Positions 57,765 to 64,000 of a stretch of DNA of 64,000 nucleotides are shown here, one piece after another. Source of the stretch: Primula veris (taxonomy: Eukaryota > Streptophyta > Magnoliopsida > Ericales > Primulaceae); assembly GCA_963682055.1 (NCBI GenBank), contig OY821743.1, positions 35,760,702 to 35,824,701 of the forward strand, read 5' to 3'. The translations under genes and the position numbers were made by a program. Within the stretch, counting starts at the first letter, position 1. Each line of letters opens with the position of its first letter. The notes below the pieces were generated by a model. It did not search any database and had not been told where the DNA came from. It was given only the letters and a program-made list of their open reading frames with translations.

Positions 57765-58898
57765 TGACTAGAAAAACAAATACGTTACCAATGTTTTTAG
57801 ATTGTGTTAGTTAATTTTTTGAATGCTAATTATATTGATTGTTTACTTGTTATTTCAAGGTTGGAGACCAATTCTAAATAATTCTTCGAAAAGATCATTG
57901 TGGTTGCACAATATTAAAAATTATGGATAAGTTTTGGAAGTTTTGAGTTATTAATTTTGGACTGTTCGATGAAATTAATCTCCACTATGCATTGTGGCTC
58001 GAGAGTAGTATAAATTGTGACACTGCATACTTTTATCATTTTCAACTAAAGGTTCAACAATATTTAATGTAACTTCACTTTTCTCATTCTGTATACTTTA
58101 TTTATTATTTATTACGTTGTATCTCGAATGTCTTGTTTCAATCTTATAGATCTATTACACAATCAAACCCAAACGAACAAAATGTTGAATTGAATCGTAC
58201 CGGTCTCTACTGGCGGTTATTACTCATTTTTGCCCTTGCTGTTTTATTTTCCAATTTTTTTTTCAATTAAGAAAACAAAATAGAATTATAGAATCAAAAC
58301 TCTAGGAATTCTCTTAGCCCATTCGGAAGTATAATCTTCACATATATCACACTTTTTTGTGATTAAAGCAACATAGTTAAAAAAAAAACCTAGCCAAAGT
58401 CGTAACTCGTAAGTTACTACTTGTAACTCGCATTTTCGACTTTGCACTGAATCAGGAAGAGATGCCCTATTTCATAAAATACCCTCAATTATCCATTTTC
58501 CAAAAAATCGAGGCTATATATTATTGTTACATTTGAAGCTTCACGAACCAATCACAAAATCATAAAAACTCATGTCTCATGTGTGTTTTTCCCTCTCTAT
58601 TTTTTTTTTAATACTCTATCCATCTCACTTTATAACTTATATGTTAAACCGTATGTAATTTTAACCGCCAAATAAACCGTATACAATTAAGTTGTTCAGA
58701 TAACTTTTGATGGCAAAGAAAACCCACAAAACAGAAACATAGAATCAGGTCTGAGAAAATAGAAAGTTACATACTAATTGAGATACAAAAATTGAAAACT
58801 TAGAATATAACAAAATCAGAAATGTTGAACTGAGAGAAATTAGATATATAGATAGATACATATGAAATATAGAAATATAGAGAGAGAAAGAAAGAAAA
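57765..58898. other. ARPC5 upstream region
   Basis: This AT-rich DNA holds the ARPC5 promoter and 5' leader (GA-rich AGAGAGAAAGAAAGAAAA immediately before the ATG). No other gene was seen. Confidence 0.5.
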
Positions 58899-61800
58899 AT
58901 GGCGGGGCATGAAGAAGCAGACAACGCAGAAGCAATAATCACAAGAATCGAACACAAATCTCGCAAGATCGAAAGCTTACTCAAACAGTTATCTCTTTTT
59001 CCCCCTTTTTTATTTTCTTATATTATTTTAACATTTTTTGTATATAAATCTGTCTTTTTTTTTTTAAAACAATTATACATCCTTGTATGAATATGGTGGG
59101 AGGTAATCAATTAAGAAAAAAAGTGTACCCAATTGAGAAAACAACATATACTTTGCATATGTGACTAAATTACACATTGTTTTTTAAGTCTCATATTTGG
59201 TTTGACAATTTTACACAAACTAGTGAAGGGTATGTATCTATGCATTTGTGTTTTCCATCTTAGATTTAGAACAAAAGTGTACCCAATTGTGTTAATTACA
59301 ACATATACTGTGCATATGTGACTATATTTAGCATTGTGTTTTAATATATATATATATATAACTGTATTAATGTTAATATATACTATATATATATATATAT
59401 ATATAAAGAGAGAGAGACATCTATGTGTTTTTTTGACTATTTTACACAAACTAGTGAAGGGTGGGTATCTATGCATTTGTGTTTTCCATCTTATTTTTAT
59501 AATCAATTAGGATTAGTAATAAAGTGACCTGATTGTGAAAAAACATATATCTCATGAAGTCACGAGTGACTAAATTTAGCAATTAGTTGGACGATGAAAG
59601 TTTTTAAATTTTTTCGGCTAGTGTACAAATTTCAATTAAATCGTAAATTATTTGCAATTAGGTTTAACTTAAATTATAAGCCAATGGAATCTTTAAAGAC
59701 TGGTTTTTTGAAAAAAAATATTACTACATGAGTGAATGAATTAATCAGTGAGTTATATAATGTACATTTTAATAGAAAATTATAAGCTAGTTTACAAAAT
59801 GTTATTAAAGTTGGTTTTTTTGTACTTAGGTATAAACCAGTGGAAGCTCTGAAGACAGCCCTAGAAGGCTCACCTCCCAAAACAAGAGATGAAAGATGCA
59901 AGGTTACGTCTTTCCCCTCTATTTATCTCTCTGGAATAGATTATGATTTTGGGGTTTTATTCGGAATTTATTAGGGTTTTTTTTACAGTTTGGAGCGCTA
60001 GCTTATCACACTTTTTTAATTTTTTTACTTCCAGTCTTTAAGAAATTAGTATCCAAGCTAACATTTTTTATCCGCTTGGGGACTAAAATGAAAAGCGCAA
60101 TAAACATTTAGCTAATCACTGTGTACTTTCCTAACCTATGTTTTTTATTCTTATCGATAGAGAGAAATTTTTGTTGTATACTAATAGATTTATTGTTGGG
60201 TTATGGCGCAAAAAAGAAAAGTAATGGTTTGGGTTATAAAATTGTAATTAACCTGTGTTTGTTATATATAATTTTTATTACAGTCTGCGAATTGGATAGT
60301 GGTGCACAGAGCGTTAATGGCGATTAAAGATGTCAATGGGATGTTCTCTTCTCTTGATCCTGAATACTATGACATTCTCATGAAGTAAGTTATCTCAATC
60401 TTGCTAATGAAATCATGATTTTATAAGATTTTCTATACTATTTTATAGTATTGAGATATCAGTTGAAGAGGATGTGATTACTTAATTGTACTCACCTATT
60501 TGGTCGATTATTAAAGATTGGCATCTTAGGGGTTGTTTCATTGCAGCTTTTAAGATCAATTAATTGTTTTTTTTGCTAATAAGCCTTAATGTATCTAGTT
60601 GGGTTTGAAGTTAGGATTTTTGGTTTTCTTGACTGGAAATATACAGTTTTAAGAAGAATGAACTCATTCAGTCCCAAATCAGCCAGCCTTTTTTTTCTCT
60701 TTAAAAGCTCCTATATATTTGGAACATTTTAAATAGCAGTATATTGGAAAACACTCTATGAAGCTAAGTTTCTTAGTTTTGAACTTTAATCATACACATC
60801 AAATTCTTTTACATTTGGATGATTATTTTCAAATGTGCTTCCTTGCTTTATTATTTGAACATAGGTTTTAAATTATGATTCGTTTAGCTGTAATTTTTCA
60901 TTCTCTTAGGAGTATGATTTATGAATATTACGCGTTAGGCATCGATGCTCACGCTTTACACGTCAGTGGTTAGTTTTACACCTTGGATAATACGTGTTAC
61001 GCCTTTCTGCCTACGCTCTAGCACAGCTAAAATGCTCTAGTTATGGTTTCACATTTTAAAAGTTGCTCTAGTATTTGAGTATTTTGGAACTTGAACCTTG
61101 TGTTTGCCTTCCCCAGAAAAAAGTATGTGGGAATAATATTCATTTCTCGTGAATGATCCAATACTTCCTTACGAGTAATGATACTTAAACCTTTTTTTTT
61201 CTTTTACGAACTTACATGTCAATCCTGCTATTTTTGATATAACCAAATTGGTGACCCTTTCCTTTGTCATTAACCAATCCAGATTGACCTGTAAATTTAC
61301 TTGTTGAGGTTTTGTAAGAGAAACTTTTATGTCTATAATTTCTTCTTCGTGATATTCGATTGATATGGTTTATTAGTGAATTGGGCTTCCCTTCGGTTCT
61401 TCCCACCCGTATTAACTAACTGCTGTTAGTTCCATGTCTGTTTGTAAAATCATTCCATGTCTGATAGCAGTAATAAGTTGCTTCCATGAGTGGTCTATGA
61501 TTTGAACTCCGGTTGATCTTTGTTGCTTTTTTCATACAATTGTTTCAACCTCTTAAGCCACCGGACCACAGTGGTGAGTTTTGGACCAAATCATGCTGAT
61601 TAAATAAACTAAGTTGCTGGTGATGAGGAAGATAATTTTTTGTATGCATAAACATATTCTTTTTTTTTTGGTACCATAAAACCTTTTCATGTTTCTCTCC
61701 CCTCTTATGTACAATAGATCATTACGGACTGTGCATGTTTTTGGGGAAAAAGTAGTGCACATAGCACGCTGTGTATTAAATCCTCTACCCTTTTGCCTTA

Positions 61801-62194
61801 ACTGACCATGTATATTGCTTTGCTTGCAGAATGTAGATAGCTAAGTCGTAGAGGGCATCATATCCATCTTATTTTGAAAATACTTTTCTTTGAATATGGC
61901 AATTCCTAATCTTTGTTTAGTTGATGAACATGTTATTGTATCTGATGAATTGAGTCATTTGTCTAGTGGATGCATAACTTGTTAAAATAGCTTCAAATCT
62001 CATTATCGAAGGCTAAATTGTCTTGGGTAGCTTATGTCAAGTTTTTTCTGATTCTCAGGTATCTTTATAGAGGTTTGTCTACCGGAGATCGCCCCACTTG
62101 TGATCAATGCTTACGTATACATGAGAAGCTGACGGAGAGAGCTGGATTAGGTTGCATTTTGCGCTCATTGTCTGATACTGTAAATACTGTATGA
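58899..62194 (+). CDS. ARPC5A: Arp2/3 complex subunit 5 (ARPC5/p16)
   Basis: The exons are 58899-58987, 59830-59902, 60284-60384 and 62059-62194, totalling 399 nt in frame, or 132 aa, the usual length of plant ARPC5. Conserved blocks are EADNAEAIITRIEHKSRKIE, YKPVEALKTALEGSPPKTRD, SANWIVVHRALMAIKDVNGM and YLYRGLSTGDRPTCDQCL. The conserved C-terminus RAGLGCILRCLSDTVNTV is also present. In the family, this small helical subunit is a structural part of the seven-subunit Arp2/3 complex, which nucleates branched actin filaments and shapes trichomes and pavement cells after SCAR/WAVE activation. The start is fixed by homology. Exon phases are 2, 0 and 2. Intron 1 contains an internal duplication; intron 3 contains a MITE relic near 60530-60700. 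Confidence 0.97.
59195..59500. repeat. ~60-bp direct repeat in ARPC5 intron 1
   Basis: TTTACACAAACTAGTGAAGG followed by TATCTATGCATTTGTGTTTT and CCATCTTA occurs at about 59210-59264 and again at about 59449-59493. A TA microsatellite lies between the copies. The two flanking lines CAACATATACT...GCATATGTGACTA (59141-59168 and 59289-59325) are also duplicated. Confidence 0.8.
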
Positions 62195-62872
62195 TTATGC
62201 TTATTATTCGACAAAGAAAACTTGTTTGCAAATCCAACTTCCCACTAGTTTCCTTTGTGAGGAACGTAACAATCCGTTGTAGTGTATTATAATCATCTCT
62301 TTTATAGTAACGGGCATTTTTACATTGTATTTGGCGGGAGTGGGGTAGCAGCTGTTCGGAGGGCTACATCAGCCACTGTTGTAGCCTACCCGGGTTCCTC
62401 AATAAATATATTTGGCTTAAAGAAAATATATTATTTTGGAATCATTTGTTGCCACCCTAACTTTATTGCGGAGTATATTTTGACTACTGGATTCAAAATG
62501 GATGGCTGAGATCACTACAGCAGTAGCTGCTGAAAAAATTCCTTTGGTACCCTTTTCCCTTTCTGGGCATATCTGGGTGCCGATTTACATGTAGCTTATT
62601 CGAGTCTTAGAAGAGCCATTTTATACAGCTCAACACTTGTCATTTCTCGGTCCCAGAAAAAGCCATATGGCTTTTAAAATGGTTAGCCAAATAAGTGTTT
62701 GTTTGGTTGCTGCTATTAAGCAAGGACGGTGGAACAGTTTAGGTTCAGAAGAACGCTAGGTCCATCCATGATCCAAGTTGAAGCATGTAGATATTCGACT
62801 AAAACTCCAAAACATTCCCAGGTTATTAGTTGGCCTATCAAATCAAGTCTGAATGAACTAGAAAGGTTCAGT
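62195..62872. other. ARPC5 3' flank with MITE traces
   Basis: The 3' UTR of ARPC5 should lie here. A GTTTGTTTGGTTGCTGCTAT segment near 62695 is an end of the GCAGC-type MITE family. No gene was recognised in the short frames at 62282-62509 or 62729-62953. Confidence 0.5.
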
Positions 62873-63041
62873 CAGGGGAGGACCTATGCGGGGGCTGGCG
62901 GGGGCTATAGCCTCCACCCCCGTATTTTCGGAAAACAATTTTTTACAGTGTAATTTTTTTTAACGAAAATAGCGAGTAAGCCCCCACTATTAATTTTTTT
63001 AAATCCAGCCCCGTGATATATTGATTCTGGCTCCACCACTG
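62873..63041. mobile_element. 169-bp hAT-like MITE with 8-bp target duplication
   Basis: The left end CAGGGGAGGACCTATG and the inverse of the right end CAGTGGTGGAGCCAGAAT form imperfect inverted repeats. The flanking octamers GGTTCAGT (62865-62872) and GGTTCAGC (63042-63049) match at seven of eight positions. Its GCGGGGGCTGGCGGGGGCTA motif and AGCCCC-type complement lie inside. There is no coding capacity. Confidence 0.85.
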
Positions 63042-63341
63042 GGTTCAGCCAAACAAGTCTCTAATAAGGAAGTTGCAAAACAAATCATCGCCTTCTTTTA
63101 TGTAAAGGCGAGCTAATCATTACTCCAAAAGTTATATGGATAAATCTTTATCATGAAAACAAGTTTAAATATTCAAAGGCCCCTGCATTGCAGGGTAGAC
63201 AGCAATTTTTGCTCGACCAAAACATAAAAACATATCTACTTCTCATTCACTCGTTCCTCACCAAAACTATAACCACTCTTTCCAATCTTTGCAATTACAT
63301 TTCCGTCCTTGCACCAATTACACACAAGGACAGCAGGTCTC

Positions 63342-63591
63342 CTATAGGCGGTTGAGCCAACTAACAGTTGTCGTTTTCTGTCCCGATGCAATGGGTGAAG
63401 ATTTTGGGACGTTATCCACACGCTTGCATTGAGGGCACATGGTGAGTGTGGTGGGTGGGTTTGTGTTTGCATAATGTTTCAGAGCTCTGAGCTCAGCGAC
63501 TTCTTTATGTAGCCGACGATTCTCCTCGGCTAGATCTTCACATCGCCTTTTCAAGTACGCGCAATTCACCTCCGTCTTCTTGAACTTTGTC
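63342..63591 (-). CDS. HD-Zip class II transcription factor, last exon (gene continues beyond the window)
   Basis: The exon begins after the acceptor TTTCATGATTTCAG and reads (R)TKFKKTEVNCAYLKRRC, EDLAEENRRLHKEVAELRAL and PPTTLTMCPQCKRV, then ends at a stop at 63342. This is the leucine zipper plus the class II hallmark CPxxC element. In this family an intron commonly splits the homeodomain end from TK-K-TE, so the homeodomain should be upstream of position 64000; it is not in 63592-64000. Class II members (HAT/ATHB2 group) are mostly repressors with an EAR motif that act in shade avoidance and auxin responses. Oddities are AYLKRRC in place of the usual EYLKRCC and a short tail after the CPxxC block. 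No later exon is needed. Confidence 0.9.
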
Positions 63592-64000
63592 CTGAAATCA
63601 TGAAACAAACTTGATTATATTTTCAGTCAGCATTGTAAAATATAGGTAAAATTAATGCTGATTTAATTTTATGATAGCATGTTATTCGTGTCCTGACCTC
63701 ACGGTTTTAATATGTATGTGAAAATTTATATTTTTGAAACATATCACTTTTTGGGAATGTAGAATTAAATTATTTTCCAATGGACTACTTGTGGTAAAAG
63801 CAAACAGAAGTTATTATGCCCAGATTCAAACAAGAAGGTAACAAAAGGTGTTAAGCTTTCAGAATCCATGGTATTCAAAATTTTGAATAACTAGTAAATG
63901 TGTGCCAAGTTACAAATAGAGTTACAGTAGCTTTTTATTTGGTACAACCTAGAGCTAGTTTCATGCTAAAATCGCATCCCATCAAAACTGTTACACACTT
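63592..64000 (-). other. Intron of the HD-Zip II gene (partial)
   Basis: No homeodomain coding sequence appears on the minus strand between the acceptor at 63592-63593 and the window edge, so this is the downstream part of an intron. Confidence 0.6.

Noticed and set aside
63236..63472. Second minus-strand frame overlapping the HD-Zip exon
   Set aside because: It is in another frame; the HD-Zip leucine zipper and CPxxC element fix the correct frame.

Overview
The window is nuclear DNA from a flowering plant. The genes have many short exons with GT-AG introns, the intergenic DNA is very AT-rich and full of small transposons, and every recognisable protein belongs to a plant family (EXA1, RBR, D-type cyclin, TRM, ARPC5, HD-Zip II, DUF1195). 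A eudicot, perhaps an asterid, is my inference; nothing here fixes the species.

Layout. Positions 310-1330 hold a tandem array, followed by a three-exon DUF1195 membrane-protein gene (1479-4910, +). It converges on a large EXA1-type GYF-domain gene (22647 to 6302, -; 11 coding exons, 1499 aa). The EXA1 first coding exon is only 22 nt and is followed by a 6.5-kb intron that carries a ~182-bp tandem array with telo-box motifs. From 22.9 to 28 kb lie a hAT-like element, tRNA-Glu(UUC), LTR-like debris and a doubtful small gene.

The most interesting stretch is 28.1-43.3 kb. A divergent D-type cyclin gene (32288 to 28130, -) has two adjacent LxCxE retinoblastoma-binding motifs at its N-terminus. 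About 1.8 kb from its start is a retinoblastoma-related gene (39505 to 34092, -) that lacks the whole N-terminal domain but keeps the pocket and the LxCxE-cleft residues. The known partners CYCD and RBR are therefore tandem neighbours, and both are structurally abnormal. The cyclin's last intron contains a 140-bp tandem array and a broken DREB2-type AP2 gene. Upstream of the RBR gene is a five-copy array of ~350-365 bp units, one junction of which was invaded by a 1.4-kb foldback element with a perfect 9-bp target duplication.

From 44 to 51.5 kb come tRNA-Lys(UUU), with truncated copies of its 3' end, and a TRM-type gene (DUF3741/DUF4378, 991 aa, -) with an internal exon-pair duplication. The 51.5-58.9 kb stretch is a repeat graveyard. 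It holds a segmental duplication whose two copies differ by one hAT-like insertion, and a 175-bp fragment copied from the RBR gene with its intron. The window ends with ARPC5 (58899-62194, +) and the last exon of an HD-Zip II gene (63591 to 63342, -).

Functionally, the cyclin and RBR form a plausible cell-cycle entry pair, TRM and ARPC5 act on the cytoskeleton, EXA1 acts in translation control and virus susceptibility, and HD-Zip II is transcriptional. Exon boundaries were read by eye; each gene model listed as complete closes in frame across its exons.
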